Shown here: piece by piece, positions 48,759-62,593 of the stretch | How the letters are laid out: each line of letters begins with the position of its first letter | Numbering within the stretch: position 1 is the stretch's first letter | Assembly (NCBI GenBank): GCA_949752795.1 | Contig: CATKHW010000381.1 | Span: forward strand, 744,001-808,000 | Length of the DNA stretch: 64,000 nt | Direction of reading: 5' to 3' | Origin: Hyperoodon ampullatus | Lineage: Eukaryota; Chordata; Mammalia; Artiodactyla; Ziphiidae | Translations under genes and position numbers: made by a program | Notes under the pieces: model-generated | What the model was told of the DNA's origin: nothing | The model's input: the letters and a program-made list of their open reading frames with translations, nothing else | The model's database searches: none

Positions 48759-50422
48759 CAAGCAAGCGGGCAATGCAAATCTGCACTACAAAGAAGTATC
48801 ACTTCCCACCGGTCAAAACGGACATCCACAAAATGTGTAAAACCAGAAAGGCAAGACAGGCCCTGGAGAACAGGGAGCCTTGTTATGCTGATGGGCGGGA
48901 TGTAAATTGCCAACGGCCTCTCTGGAGGAGTACACTGTGTTCCCTAAAACAAGTAAAGAACAGAGCTACAGAGGCAAGGGCACTTCCAGTCTAGGGTATA
49001 AACCTTAGGAAAACTGAAGATCAATAAGACAGAGCCACCCCAAAATTTAGGGCTGCACTGCTTATAAGGACCTCAACTTGGGTACACCTTAAATATCCCA
49101 GGAAATATAAAAATGGTTCAAAAAATTGTGGTACTTACGTACGATGGAATATCCCTCAGCCATGTAATCAATGTCATAAGACCAGTAGCAGCAAAATGGG
49201 TGGATTCAGGTACGATGATTCTAAGTGAAATAAGTCACAGAGAAAAAGAAACTTATCATAAGATATCACTTATGAAGATCCTGTAAACATGGCTACACTT
49301 GAACTGAGTTAGGAAAGAGAACAGTGTCTCACATTTAGAAAACACTCTTATGCCTGCTTAAGGGGGAAGGAGAGGTGGGGTGATGCATAAAACCAGAGTT
49401 TGATATAAGCACAGGTACCATTCCAAAAACCAACTATGGAATAGACAAGACCTACACCTTCCTCAGTGAAAGGGACTCAAAACCCCATATTTCCCGCAGA
49501 GGAATATATCTGACTAGTAAGAATCTTAAAACCTATGTATTGATATGTCTCCGTAAGGGAATCAAGTGTGTCTAGACTGGCATAAACATGGCAGCGAGAA
49601 TCAGCTCAAACCCACTATAAAAAGGAATTTCAAAAACAAAACAAAAAAACTGGGAAATTCTTTACAATTCCTTCAGGGTCTCTGATGAAACCTGGAATGA
49701 CCGTATCTACAATGACAGCTGGATGTGGCATAAAGCTGGACACTTGGGACTGAGAGGATTGGTGAGATTGGGTGAACAAATGCAGACCCTTTAAAGCAAT
49801 AATGCATGGCACCCATTCCATGGGTCCCAACTATCCAGGTTGAAGGGAATATTACTACAGTTATAACATGTACGGGAAACCTAGAGAACGGACACACTGT
49901 GAATACGAAAGGTTTCTAAAACTCAACGAATAGTCCCTCTCCTGGTGCTCCGGTTTGACTTTCCACCTGCTTTACTATCAACCTCCCAACTTGGAGAGAC
50001 AGCCCCTTTAACCTCCTGGTTCGCACATGTTGCCAATTTGGCAGAGGATGAAAGGGAAGAGGGAGAACCAATGAAAGAGTAGCTGTTAGGCATTTGGACG
50101 GGCACATATCACTGTAATTTCCCAGCAGGAAGAAGAATTAACCAAAGTCTCAGCCCCACACCAGGAACCAGCATAGGTCCTGAACCAAAATTTTGGACTT
50201 GCGGTCAGCTCACCAAAAACGAGTTGAAAAATGGAGCTCAGGGGCACAGCAATTCACAAACTGGCCAAGTAATAAATGACAACTATCGTCCAAAAATCTG
50301 TTGAGGGAAGGCAACGAGGCAGACTTGAAAGCGAGGCAGAATAACAGGAAACAGATTTCAAGAGGTACGTTGGAATCACCTTTAAAGCACAGGAAGAGAG
50401 GCACAAATTCGACAATGATGCA
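48685..50422 (+). repeat. Satellite unit 29 (1,738 bp)
   Basis: The palindrome (centre 48721/48722) is perfect over 74 bp. One A is missing near 48,841, which shifts the frame upstream of the ORF2 C-terminal segment, and the TTG heading that segment is TTA (CCTTAGG). Confidence 0.95.
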
Positions 50423-52161
50423 CTTGGCCAAAAAGGGCGTATGTGTTTTCTCCTGAATATATTCAGGAGAAAACGCATACGCCCTTTTTGGCCAAGCAAG
50501 CAAGCGGGCAATGCAAATCTGCACTACAAAGAAGTATCACTTCCCACCGGTCAAAAGGGACATCCACAAAATGTGTAAAAACCAGAAAGGCAAGACAGGC
50601 CCTGGAGAACAGGGAGCCTTGTTATGCTGATGGGCGGGATGTAAATTGCCAACTGCCTCTCTGGAGGAGTACATTGTGTTCCCTAAAACAAGTAAAGAAC
50701 AGAGCTACAGAGCCAAGGGCACTTCCAGTCTAGGGAATAAACCTTGGGAAAACTGAAGATCAATAAGACAGAGCCACCCCAAAATTTAGGGCTGCACTGC
50801 TTACAAGGACCTCAACTTGGGTACACCTTAAATATCCCAGGAAATATAAAAATGGTTCAAAAAATTGTGGTACTTACGTACGATGGAATATCCCTCAGCC
50901 ATGAAATCAATGTCATAGGACCAGTAGCAGCAAAATGAGTGGATTCAGGTTCGATGATTCTAAGTGAAATAAGTCACACAGAAAAAGGAACTTATCATAA
51001 GATATCACTTATGAAGATCCTGTAAACATGGCTACACTTGAACTGAGCTAGAAAAGAGAACATAGTCTCACATTTAGAAAACACTCTTATGCCTGCTTAA
51101 GTGGGAAGGAGAGGTGGGGTGATGCATAAAACAAGAGTTTGATATAAGCACAGGTACCGTTCCAAAAACCAACTATGGAATAGACAAGACCTACACCTTC
51201 CTCAGTGAAAGGGAATCAGAATCCCATATTTCCCGCAGAGGAATATATCTGACTAGTAAGAATCTTAAAACCTATGTATTGATATGTCTCCGTAAGGGAA
51301 TCAAGTGTGTCTAGACTGGCATAAACATGGCAGCGAGAATCAGCTCAAACTCACTATAAAAAGGAATTTCAAAAACAAAACAAAAAAACTGGGAAATTCA
51401 TTACAATTCCTTCAGGGTCTCTGATGAAACCTGGAATGACCCTATCTACAACGACAGCTGGATGTGGCATAAGGCTGGACACTTGGGACTGAGAGGATTG
51501 GTGAGATTGGGTGAGCAAATGCAGACCCTTTAAATCACAAATGCCTGGCACCCATTCCATGGGTCGCAACTCTCCAGGTTGAAGGGAATATTACTACAGG
51601 TATAACATGTACGGGAAACCTAGAGAACGGACACACTGTGAATACGAAAGGTTTCTAAAACTCAACGAATAGTCCCTCTCCTGGTGCTCCGGTTTGACTT
51701 TCCATCTGCTTTACTATCAACCTCCCAACTTGGAGAGACAGCCCCATTAACCTCCTGGTTCACACAGGTTGCCAATTTGGCAGAGGCTGAAAGGGAAGAG
51801 GGAGAGCCAATGAGAGAGTAGCTGTTAGGCATTTGGACGGGCACATATCACTGTAATTTCCCGGAAGGAAGAAGAATTAACCAAAGTCTCAGCCACCCAC
51901 TGGGAACCAGTATAGGTCCTGAAACAAAATTTTGGACTTGCGGTCAGCTCACCAAAAACGAGTTGAAAAATGGAGCTCAGGGGCACAGCAATTCACAAAC
52001 TGGCCGAGTAATAAAGGACAACTCACGTCCAAAAATCTGTTGAGGGAAGGCAACGAGGCGGACTTGAAAGCGAGGCAGAATAGCAGGAAACAGATTTCAA
52101 GAGGTACGTTGGAATCGCCTTTCAAGCACAGGAAGGGGGGCAAAACTTCGACAATGATGCA
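50423..52161 (+). repeat. Satellite unit 30 (1,739 bp)
   Basis: The palindrome is centred at 50459/50460 with one CpG-type change. The ORF2 C-terminal frame (50744-50938) ends at a TGA after 64 codons, the same lesion as unit 3. From ~51,0 kb it resembles the second member of the 54.5-62.5 kb dimer. Confidence 0.95.
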
Positions 52162-53900
52162 CTTGGCCAAATGGGGCGTATGCGTTTTCTCCTGAATATA
52201 TTCAGGAGAAAACGCATATGCCCTTTTTGGCCAAGCAAGCAAGCGGGCAATGCAAATCTGCACTACAAAGAAGTATCACTTCCCACCGGTCAAAAGGGAC
52301 ATCCACAAAATGTGTAAAAACCAGAAAGGCAAGACAGGCCCTGGAGAACAGGGAGCCTTGTTATGCTGATGGGCGGGATGTAAATTGACAACTGCCTTTC
52401 TGGAGGAGTGCATTGTGTTCCCTAAAACAAGTAAACAACAGAGCTACAGAGCCAAGGGCACTTCCAGTCTAGGGAATATACCTTGGGAAAACTGAAAATC
52501 AATAATACAGAGCCACCCCAAAATTTAGGGCTGCACTGCTTACAAGGACCTCAACTTGGGTACACCTTAAATATCCCAGGAAATATAAAAATGGTTCAAA
52601 AAATTGTGGTACTTACGTACGATGGAATATCCCTCAGCCATGAAATCAATGTCATAAGACCAGTAGCAGCAAAATGGGTGGATACAGGTACGATGATTCT
52701 AAGTGAAATAAGTCACACAGAAAAAGAAACTTATCATAAGATATCACTTATGGAGATCCTGTAAACATGGCTACACTTGAACTGAGTTAGGAAAGAGAAC
52801 AGTGTCTCACATTTAGAAACCACTCTTATGCCTGCTTAAGGGGGAAGGAGAGGTGGGGTGATGCATAAAACCAGAGTTTGATATAAGCACATGTACCGTT
52901 CCAGAAACCAACTATGGAATAGACAAGACCTACACCTTCCTCAGTGAAAGGGACTCAAGACACCATATTTCCCGCAGAGAAATATATCTGAGTAGTAATA
53001 ATCTTAAAACCTATGTATTGATATGTCTCCGTAAGGGAATCCAGAGTGTCTAGACTGGCATAAGCATGGAAGCGAGAATCAGCTCAAACCCACTATAAAA
53101 AGGAATTTCAAAAACTAAACAAAAAAACTGGGAAATTCTTTACAATTCCTTCAGGGTCTCTGATGAAACCTGGAATGACCCTATCTACAACGACAGCTGG
53201 ATGTGTCATAAGGCTGGACACTTGGGACTGAGAGGATTGGTGAGATTGGGTGAGCAAATCCAGACCCTTTAAAGCAATAATGCATGGCACCCATTCCATG
53301 GGTCCCAACTCTCCAGGTGGAAGGGAATATTACTACATTTATAACATGTACGGGACACCTATAGAACGGAAACACTGTGAATACGAAAGGTTTCAAAAAC
53401 TCAACGAATAGTCCGTCTCCTGGTGCTCCGGTTTGACTTTCCATCTGCTTTACTATCAACCTCCCAACTTGGAGGGACATCCCCTTTAACCTACTGGTTC
53501 GCACAGGTTGCCAATTTGGCAGAGGATGAAAGGGAAGAGGGAGAACCAATGAGAGAGTAGCTGTTAGGAATTTGGACGGGCACATGTCACTGTAATTTCC
53601 CGGCAGGAAGAAGAATTAACCAAAATCTCAGCCACCCACCGTGAACCAGTATAGTTCCTGAACCAAAATTTTGGACTTGCGGTCAGCTCAACAAAAACGA
53701 GTTGAAAAATGGTGCTCAGGGGCACAGCAATTCACAAACTGGCCGAGTAATAAAGGACAACTATCGTCCAAAAATCTGTTGAGCGTAGGCAACGAGGCGG
53801 ACTTGAAAGCGAGGCAGAATAGCAGGAAACAGATTTCAAGAGGTACGTTGCAATCGCCTTTAAAGCACAGGAAGAGGGGCACAACTTCGACAATGATGCA
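52162..53900 (+). repeat. Satellite unit 31 (1,739 bp)
   Basis: The palindrome is centred at 52198/52199 with three unpaired positions in a pattern shared with units 34 and 36. The ORF2 C-terminal frame is open at 52483-52764. Confidence 0.95.
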
Positions 53901-53974
53901 CTTGGCCAAAAAGGGCATATGCGTTTTATCCTGAATATATTCAGGGGAAAACGCATATGCCCTTTTTGGCCAAG
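53901..53974. repeat. Palindrome with a paired CpG-type change at arm position 17
   Basis: Both arms read GGGCATATGC in place of GGGCGTATGC (A at 53917, T at 53958). Two other positions near the axis are unpaired. Confidence 0.92.
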
Positions 53975-55637
53975 CAAGCAAGCGGGCAATGCAAATCTGC
54001 ACTACAAAGAAGTATCACTTCCCACCGGTCAATAGGGACATCCACAAAATGTGTAAAAACCAGAAAGGCAAGACAGGCCCTGGAGAACAGGGAGCCTTGT
54101 TATGCTGATGGGCGGATGTAAATTGCCAACTGCCTCTCTGGAGGAGTGCATTGTGTTCCCTAAAACAAGTAATCAACAGAGCTACAGAGCCAAGGGCACT
54201 TCCAGTCTAGGGAATATACCTTGGGAAAACTGAAAATCAATAAGACAGAGCCACCCCAAAATTTAGGGCTGCACTGCTTATAAGGACCTCAACTTGGGTA
54301 ACCTTAAATATCCCAAGAAATATATAAATGGTTCAAAAAATTGTGGTAGGTACATACGATGGAATATCCCTCAGCCATGAAATCAATGTCATAAGACCAG
54401 TAGCAGCAAAATGGGTGGATTCAGGTACGATGATTCTCAGTGAAATAAGTCACACAGAAAAAGAAACTTATCATAAGATATCACTTATGAAGATCCTGTA
54501 AACATGGCTACACTTGAACTGAGTTAGGAAAGAGAACAGTGTCTCACATTTAGAAAACACTCTTATGCCTGCTTAAGGGTGAAGGAGAGATGGGGTGAGG
54601 CATAAAACCAGAGTTTGATATAAGCACAGGTACCGTTCCAAAAACAAACTATGGAATAGACAAGACCTACACCTTCCTCAGTGAAAGGGACTCAAAACCC
54701 CATATTTCCCGCAGAGGAATATATCTGACTAGTAAGAATCTTAAAACCTATGTATTGATATGTCTCCGTAAGGGAATCAAGTGTGTCTAGACTGGCATAA
54801 ACATGGCAGCGAGAATCAGCTCAAACCCACTATAAAAAGGAATTTCAAAAACAAAACAAAAAAACTGGGAAATTCTTTACAATTCCTTCAGGGTCTCTGA
54901 TGAAACCTGGAATGACCCTATCTACAACGACCGCTGGATGTGGCAGAAGGCTGGACACTTGGGACTGAGAGGATTGGTGAAATTGGGTGAGCAAATGCAG
55001 ACCCTTTAAAGCACAAATGCCTGGCACCCATTCCGTTGGTCCCAACTCTCCAGGTTGAAGGGAATATTACTACAGCTATAACATGTGCGGGAAACCTAGA
55101 GAACGGACACACTGTGAATACAAAAGGTTTCTAAAACTCAACGAATAGTCCCTCTCCTGGTGCTCCGTGTTGACTTTCCATCTGCTTTACTATCAACCTC
55201 CCAACTTGGTGAGACAGCCCATTTAACCTCCTGGTTCACACAGGTTGCCAATTTGGCAGAGGATGAAAGGGAAGAGGGAGAACCAATGAGAGAGTAGCTG
55301 TTAGGCATTTGGACTGGCACATATCACTCTAATTTCCCGGCAGGAAGAAGAATTAACCAAAGTCTCAGCCACCCACTGGGAACCAGTATAGGTGCTGAAT
55401 CAAAATTTTGGACTTGAGGTCAGCTCACCAAAAACGAGTTGAAAAATGGAGCTCAGGGGCACAGCAATTCACAAACTGGCCGAGTAATAAAGGACAACTA
55501 TCATCCAAAAATCTGTTGAGGGAAGGCAACGAGGCGGACTTGAAAGCGAGGCAGAATAGCAGGAAACAGATTTCAAGAGGTACGTTGGAATCGCCTTTAA
55601 AGCACAGGAAGAGGGGCACAACTTCGACAATGATGCA
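53901..55637 (+). repeat. Satellite unit 32 (1,737 bp)
   Basis: The palindrome is centred at 53937/53938. Both arms carry a matched change at the same CpG (A at 53917, T at 53958), and two other positions are unpaired. The ORF2 C-terminal frame is broken by a base loss near 54,300 (GGGTAACCTT) and a local cluster of changes at ~54,314-54,352. Confidence 0.95.
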
Positions 55638-57376
55638 CTTCGCCAAAAAGGGCATATGCGTTTTCTCCTGAATATATTCAGGAGAAAATGCATACTCCCT
55701 TTTTGGCCAAGCAAGCAAGCGGGCAATGCAAATCTGCACTACAAAGAAGTATCACTTCCCACCGGTCAAAAGGGACATCCACAAAATGTGTAAAAACCAG
55801 AAAGGCAAGACAGGCCCTGGAGAACAGGGAGCCTTTTTATGCTGATGGGTTGGATGTAAATTGCCAACTGCCTCTCTGGAGGAGTGCATTGTGTTCCCTC
55901 AAACAAGTAAACAACAGAGCTACAGAGCCAAGGGCACTTCCAGTCTAGGGAATATACCTTGGGAAAACTGAAAATCAATAAGACAGAGCCACCCCAAAAT
56001 TTAAGGCTGCACTGCTTACAAGGACCTCAACCTGGGTACACCTTAAATATCCCAGGAAATATAAAAATGGTTCAAAAAATTGTGCTACATACGTACGAAG
56101 GAATATCCCTCAGCCATGAAATCAATGTCATAAGACCAGTAGCAGCAAAATGGGTGGATTCATGTACGATGATTCTAAGTGAAATAAGTCACACAGGAAA
56201 TGAGACTTATCATAAGATATCACTTATGAAGATCCTGTAAACATGGCTACACTTGAACTGAGTTAGGAAAGAGAACAGTGTCTCACATTTAGAAAACACT
56301 CTTATGCCTGCTTAAGTGGGAAGGAGAGGTGGGGTGATGCATAAAACCAGAGTTTGATATAAGCACAGGTACCGTTCCAAAAACCAACTATGGAATAGAC
56401 AAGACCTACACCTTCCTCAGTGAAAGGGAATCAGAATCCCATATTTCCCGCAGAGGAATATATCTGACTAGTAAGAATCTTAAAACCTATGTATTGATAT
56501 GTCTCCGTAAGGGAATCAAGAGTGTCTAGACTGGCATAAACATGGCAGCGAGAATCAGCTCAAACTCACTATAAAAAGGAATTTCAAAAACAAAACAAAA
56601 AAACTGGGAAATTCTTTACAATTCCTTCAGGGTCTCTGATGAAACCTGGAATGACCCTATCTACAACGACAGCTGGATGTGGCATAAGGCTGGACACTTG
56701 GGACTGAGAGGTTTGTTGAGATTGGGTGAGCAAATGCAGACCCTTTAAAGCACAAATGCCTGGCACCCATTCCATGGGTCCCAACTCTCCAGGTTGAAGG
56801 AAATATTACTACAGGTATAACATGTACTGGAAACCTAGAGAACTTACACACTGTGAATACGAAAGGTTTCTAAAACTCAACGAATAGTCCCTCTCCTGGT
56901 GCTCCGGTTTGACTTTCCATCTGCTTTACTATCAACCTCCCAACTTGGAGAGACAGCCCCATTAACCTCCTGGTTCACACAGGTTGCCAATTTGGCAGAG
57001 GATGAAAGGGAAGAGGGAGAGCCAATGAGAGAGTAGCTGTTAGGCATTTGGACGGGCACATATCACTGTAATTTCCTGGAAGGAAGAAGAATTAACCAAA
57101 GTCTCAGCCACCCACTGGGAACCAGTATAGGTCCTGAACCAAAATTTTGGACTTGCGGTCAGCTCACCAAAAACGAGTTGAAAAATGGAGCTCAGGGGCA
57201 CAGCAATTCACAAACTGGCCGAGTAATAAAGGACAACTCACGTCCAAAAATCTGTTGAGGGAAGGCAACGAGGCGTACTTGAAAGCGAGGCAGAATAGCA
57301 GGAAACAGATTTCAAGAGGTACGTTGGAATCGCCTTTAAAGCACAGGAAGGGGGGCACAACTTCGACAATGATGCA
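55638..57376 (+). repeat. Satellite unit 33 (1,739 bp)
   Basis: The palindrome is centred at 55674/55675 with four unpaired positions shared with unit 35. The ORF2 C-terminal frame is open at 55959-56240. Confidence 0.95.
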
Positions 57377-59115
57377 CTTGGCCAAATGGGGCGTATGCGT
57401 TTTCTCCTGAATATATTCAGGAGAAAACGCATATGCCCTTTTTGGCCAAGCAAGCAAGCGGGAAATGCAAATCTGCACTACAAAGATGTATCACTTCCCA
57501 CTGTTCAAAAGGGACATCCACAAAATGTGTAAAAACCAGAAAGGCAAGACAGGCCCTGGAGAACAGGGAGCCTAGTTATGCTGATGGGCGGGATGTAAAT
57601 TGCCAACGGACTCTCCGGAGGAGTACATTGTGTTCCCTAAAACAAGTAAAGAACAGAGCTACAGAGCCAAGGGCACTTCCAGTCTAGGGAATATATCTGG
57701 GGAAAACTGAAAATCAATAAGACAGAGCCACACCAAAATTTAGGGCTGCACTGCTTACAAGGACCTCAACTTGGGTACACCTTAAATATCCGACGAAATA
57801 TAAAAATGATTCAAAAAATTGTGGTACTTACGTACGATGGAATATCCCTCAGCCATGAAATCAATGTCATAAGACCAGTAGCAGCAAAATGGGTGGATTC
57901 AGGTACGATGATTCTAAGTGAAATAAGTCACAGAGAAAAAGAAACTTATCATAAGATATCACTTATGAAGATCCTGTAAACATGGCTACACTTGAACTGA
58001 GTTAGGAAAGAGAACATGGTCTCACATTTAGAAAACACTCTTATGCCTGCTTAAGGGTGAAGGAGAGATGGGGTGAGGCATAAAACCAGAGTTTGATATA
58101 AGCACAGGTACCGTTCCAAAAACCAACTATGGAATAGACAAGACCTACACCTTCCTCAGTGAAAGGGACTCAAAACCCCATATTTCCCGCAGAGGAATAT
58201 ATCTGACTAGTAAGAATCTTAAAACCTATGTATTGATATGTCTCCGTAAGGGAATCAAGTGTGTCTAGACTGGCATAAACATGGCAGCGAGAATCAGCTC
58301 AAACCCACTATAAAAAGGAATTTCAAAAACAAAACAAGAAAACTGGGAAATTCTTTACAATTCCTTCAGGATCTCTGATGAAACCTGGAATGACCCTATC
58401 TACAACGACAGCTGGATGTGGCAGAAGGCTGGACACTTGGGACTGAGAGGATTGGTGAAATTGGGTGAACAAATGCAGACCCTTTAAAGCACAAATGCCT
58501 GGCACCCATTCCGTTGGTCCCAACTCTCCAGGTTGAAGGGAATATTACTACAGCTATAACATGTGCGGGAAACCTAGAGAACGGACACACTGTGAATACG
58601 AAAGGTTTCTAAAACTCAACGAATAGTCCCTCTCCTGGTGCTCCGGTTTGACTTTCCATCTGCTTTACTATCAACCTCCCAACTTGGAGAGACAGCCCAT
58701 TTAACCTCCTGGTTCACACAGGTTGCCAATTTGGCAGAGGATGAAAGGGAAGAGGGAGAACCAATGAGAGAGTAGCTGTTAGGCATTTGGACGGGCACAT
58801 ATCACTCTAATTTCCCGGCAGGAAGAATAATTAACCAAAGTCTCAGCCACCCACTGGGAACCAATATAGGTGCTGAATCAAAATTTTGGACTTGAGGTCA
58901 GCTCACCAAAAACGAGTTGAAAAATGGAGCTCAGGGGCACAGCAATTCACAAACTGGCCGAGTAATAAAGGACAACTATCATCCAAAAATCTGTTGAGGG
59001 AAGGCAACGAGGCGGACTTGAAAGCGAGGCAGAATAGCAGGAAACAGATTTCAAGAGGTACGTTGGAATCGCCTTTAAAGCACAGGAAGAGGGGCACAAC
59101 TTCGACAATGATGCA
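57377..59115 (+). repeat. Satellite unit 34 (1,739 bp)
   Basis: The palindrome is centred at 57413/57414, of the unit-31 type. The variant TATCCGACGAAATAT near 57,786 recurs in unit 36. The TTG heading the ORF2 C-terminal frame is CTG. Its last ~450 bp match the 8.2-8.7 kb segment. Confidence 0.95.
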
Positions 59116-60854
59116 CTTCGCCAAAAAGGGCATATGCGTTTTCTCCTGAATATATTCAGGAGAAAATGCATACTCCCTTTTTGGCCAAGCAAGCAAGCGG
59201 GCAATGCAAATCGGCACTACAAAGAAGTATCACTTCCCACCGGTCAAAAGGGACATCCACGAAATGTGTAAAAACCAGAAAGGCAAGACAGGCCCTGGAG
59301 AACAGGGAACCTTTTTATGCTGATGGGTGGGATGTAAATTGCCAACTGCCTCTCTGGAGGAGTGCATTGTGTTCCCTCAAACAAGTAAACAACAGAGCTA
59401 CAGAGCCAAGGGCACTTCCAGTCTAGGGAATATACCTTGGGAAAACTGAAAATCAATAAGACAGAGCCACCCCAAAATTTAAGGCTGCACTGCTTACAAG
59501 GACCTCAACTTGGGTACACCTTAAATATCCCAGGAAATATAAAAATGCTTCAAAAAATTGTGGTACATACGTACGAAGGAATATCCCTCAGCCATGAAAT
59601 CAATGTCATAAGACCAGTAGCAGCAAAATGGGTGGATTCATGTAGGATGATTCTAAGTGAAATAAGTCACACAGGAAATGAAACTTATCATAAGATATCA
59701 CTTATGAAGATCCTGTAAACATGGCTACACTTGAACTGAGTTAGGAAAGAGAACAGTTTCTCACATTTAGAAAACACTCTTATGCCTGCTTAAGTGGGAA
59801 GGAGAGGTGGAGTGATGCATAAAACCAGAGTTTGATATAAACACAGGAACCGTTCCAAAAACCAACTATGGAATAGACAAGACCTACACCTTCCTCAGTG
59901 AAAGGGACTCAAAACCCCATATTTCCCGCAGAGGAATATATCTGACTAGTAAGAATCTTAAAACCTATGTATTGATATGTCTCCGTAAGGGAATCAAGAG
60001 TGTCTAGACTGGCATAAACATGGCAGTGAGAATCAGCTCAAACTCACTATAAAAAGGAATTTCAAAAACAAAACAAAAAAACTGGGAAATTCTTTACAAT
60101 TCCTTCAGGGTCTCTGATGAAACCTGGAATGACCCTATCTACAACGACAGCTGGATGTGGCATAAGGCTGGACACTTGGGACTGAGAGGTTTGGTGAGAT
60201 TGGGTGAGCAAATGCAGACCCTTTAAAGCACAAATGCCTGGCACCCATTCCATGGGTCCCAACTCTCCAGGTTGAAGGGAATATTACTAAAGGTATAACA
60301 TGTACGGGAAACCTAGAGAACTTACACACTGTGAATACGAAAGATTTCTAAAACTCAACGAATAGTCCCTCTCCTGGTGCTCCGGTTTGACTTTCCATCT
60401 GCTTTACTATCAACCTCCCAACTTGGAGAGACAGCCCCATTAACCTCCTGGTTCACACAGGTTGCCAATTTGGCAGAGGATGAAAGGGAAGAGGGAGAGC
60501 CAATGAGAGAGTAGCTGTTAGGCATTTGGACGGGCACATATCACTGTAATTTCCCGGAAGGAAGAAGAATTAACCAAAGTCTCAGCCACCCACTGGGAAC
60601 CAGTATAGGTCCTGAAACAAAATTTTGGACTTGCGGTCAGCTCACCAAAAACGAGTTGAAAAATGGAGCTCAGGGGCACAGCAATTCACAAACTGGCCGA
60701 GTAATAAAGGACAACTCACGTCCAAAAATCTGTTGAGGGAAGGCAACGAGGCGGACTTGAAAGCGAGGCAGAATAGCAGGAAACAGATTTCAAGAGGTAC
60801 ATTGGAATCGCCTTTAAAGCACAGGAAGGGGGGCACAACTTCGACAATGATGCA
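59116..60854 (+). repeat. Satellite unit 35 (1,739 bp), copy of unit 33
   Basis: The palindrome is centred at 59152/59153 with the same arm changes as unit 33. The ORF2 C-terminal frame is open at 59437-59718. A few substitutions separate it from unit 33. Confidence 0.95.
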
Positions 60855-62593
60855 CTTGGCCAAATGGGGCGTATGCGTTTTCTCCTGAATATATTCAGGA
60901 GAAAACGCATATGCCCTTTTTGGCCAAGCAAGCAAGCGGGAAATGCAAATCTGCACTACAAAGAAGTATCACTTCCCACTGGTCAAAAGGGACATCCACA
61001 AAATGTGTAAAAACCAGAAAGGCAAGACAGGCCCTGGAGAACAGGGAGCCTAGTTATGCTGATGGCCGGGATGTAAATTGCCAACGGCCTCTCTGGAGGA
61101 GTGCATTGTGTTCCCTATAACAAGTAAACAACAGAGCTACAGAGCCAAGGGCACTTCCAGTCTAGGGAATATACCTTGGGAAAACTGAAAATCAATAAGA
61201 CAGAGCCACCCCAAAATTTAGGGCTGCACTGCTTACAAGGACCTCAACTTGGGTACACCTTAAATATCCGACGAAATATAAAAATGGTTCAAAAAATTGT
61301 GGTACTTACGTACGATGGAATATCCCTCAGCCATGAAATCAATGTCATAAGACCAGTAGCAGCAAAATGGGTGGATTCAGGTACGATGATTCTAAGTGAA
61401 ATAAGTCACAGAGAAAAAGAAACTTATCATAAGATATCACTTATGAAGATCCTGTAAACATGGCTACACTTGAACTGAGTTAGGGAAGAGAACATGGTCT
61501 CACATTTAGAAAACACTCTTATGCCTGCTTAAGGGTGAAGGAGAGATGGGGTGATGCATAAAACTAGAGTTTGATATAAGCACAGGTACCGTTCCAAAAA
61601 CCAACTATGGAATAGACAAGACCTACACCTTCCTCAGTGAAAGGGACTCAAAACCCCATATTTCCCGCAGAGGAATATATCTGACTAGTAAGAATCTTAA
61701 AACCTATGTATTGATATGTCTCCGTAAGGGAATCAATTGTGTCTAGACAGGCATAAACATGGCAGCGAGAATCAGCTCAAACTCACTATAAAAAGGAATT
61801 TCAAAAACAAAACAAAAAAACTGGGAAATTCTTTACAATTCCTTCAGGGTCTCTGATGAAACCTGGAATGACCCTATCTACAACGACAGCTGGATGTGGC
61901 AGAAGGCTGGACACTTGGGACTGAGAGGATTGGTGAAATTGGGTGAGCAAATGCAGACCCTTTAAAGCACAAATGCCTGGCACCCATTCCGTTGGTCCCA
62001 ACTCTCCAGGTTGAAGGGAATATTACTACAGCTATAACATGTGCGGGAAACCTAGAGAACGGACACACTGTGAATACGAAAGGTTTCTAAAACTCAACGA
62101 ATAGTCCCTCTCCTGGTGCTCCGGTTTGACTTTCCATCTGCTTTACTATCAACCTCCCAACTTGCAGAGACAGCCCATTTAACCTCCTGGTTCACACAGG
62201 TTGCCAATTTGGCAGAGGATGAAAGGGAAGAGGGAGAACCAATGAGAGAGTAGCTGTTAGGCATTTGGACGGGCACATATCACTCTAATTTCCCGGCAGG
62301 AAGAAGAATTAACCAAAGTCTCAGCCACCCACTGGGAACCAGTATAGGTGCTGAATCAAAATTTTGGACTTGAGGTCAGCTCACCAAAAACGAGTTGAAA
62401 AATGGAGCTCAGGGGCACAGCAATTCACAAACTGGCCGAGTAATAAAGGACAACTATCATCCAAAAATCTGTTGAGGGAAGGCAACGAGGCGGACTTGAA
62501 AGTGAGGCAGAATAGCAGGAAACAGATTTCAAGAGGTACGTTGGAATCGCCTTTAAAGCACAGGAAGTGGGGCACAACTTCGACAATGATGCA
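60855..62593 (+). repeat. Satellite unit 36 (1,739 bp), copy of unit 34
   Basis: The palindrome is centred at 60891/60892, of the unit-34 type. The ORF2 C-terminal frame is open at 61176-61457. Near 62,549 the sequence joins the segment copied from 46,901. Confidence 0.95.

Larger units (their letters stand above)
54550..62548 (+). repeat. Alternating two-unit higher-order block, about 2.3 copies (offset 3,478 bp)
   Basis: One member (54.5, 58.0 and 61.5 kb) shares AAGGGTGAAGGAGAGATG, GGCAGAAGGCTGG, CATTCCGTTGGTCC and ACATGTGCGGG. The other (56.3 and 59.8 kb) shares GAGAACTTACACACTG, GACAGCCCCATTAACC and CAACTCACGTCC. Copies have several substitutions each, so this block looks older than the one at 6-13 kb. 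Confidence 0.88.
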
